NCBI RefSeq assembly: GCF_014202505.1
Contig: NZ_JACHGW010000008.1
Span: 107,035-171,034 of the forward strand
Reading direction: 5' to 3'
Source of the DNA: Armatimonas rosea
GTDB lineage: Bacteria > Armatimonadota > Armatimonadia > Armatimonadales > Armatimonadaceae
Length of the DNA: 64,000 bases
The notes beneath the pieces were generated by a model. That model was not told the origin of the DNA. It saw nothing but the letters and a program-made list of their open reading frames with translations, and searched no databases. Below are positions 63,993 to 64,000 of the stretch, in pieces. The number at the start of each line of letters is the position of its first letter. Position 1 is the first letter of the stretch. The position numbers and the translations under genes are program-made.

Positions 63993-64000
63993 CCTCCCTG

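Overview
The window is GC-rich, densely coded bacterial chromosome with no plasmid, phage or IS genes. The gene mix points to Armatimonadota, with Planctomycetota or Chloroflexota less likely: PQQ-type beta-propellers, a Planctomycete-type cytochrome/WD40 protein, a DUF6785-like membrane giant, a PEP-CTERM protein, a GH127 arabinofuranosidase and an OstA-like secreted protein. That assignment is inference from gene content, since no marker gene was placed phylogenetically.

Layout. 1-4452 is a minus-strand run: Fe-alcohol dehydrogenase, two beta-propellers, a degenerate M48 peptidase and the start of a DHDPS-family lyase. 4472-11476 holds a VanX-like dipeptidase, a DUF3817 protein, a pair of related putative regulators, three phased DnaA boxes, GH127, a metallo-hydrolase and NAD(P)HX repair (nnr). 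11473-16321 is an FHA/FHA/VWA/J-domain-FHA cluster that looks like a phosphothreonine signalling or scaffold module. 16386-19419 holds metX with a NIL-domain partner and small envelope proteins. 19564-27088 holds an ABC-F ATPase, ketoglutarate-semialdehyde dehydrogenase, a TPR protein, a phosphodiesterase and a flavoprotein.

27153-30668 is a tryptophan locus: a leader peptide with three consecutive Trp codons, an attenuator, trpE, three small genes and trpG. 31268-34995 holds a large membrane protein and ahcY behind an S-adenosylhomocysteine riboswitch. 35056-39770 holds an FGE-like/HNH/coiled-coil trio, cytochrome P460, a pilin and a Ro60 (TROVE-VWA) gene beside tRNA-Trp, a long hairpin, a tRNA-like element with an oversized insertion, and a CAU tRNA. 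39843-47231 holds an amidase, MscS, a LacI regulator, a PIG-L deacetylase, an ECF sigma/anti-sigma pair and a PEP-CTERM protein. 47299-63838 holds a HEAT-like protein, GNATs, the cytochrome/WD40 pair, an ABC-2 export operon, gatCA, two paralogous membrane-anchored proteins and a CPA1 antiporter.

Two features run through the whole window. First, many genes have a GGTACAAT-like -10 box only 5-8 bases before the start codon, so their mRNAs should be leaderless. Second, the intergenic DNA is full of long perfect hairpins of several families. Some lie between divergent promoters, one lies between a riboswitch and its gene, and several lie in frame inside coding sequences.
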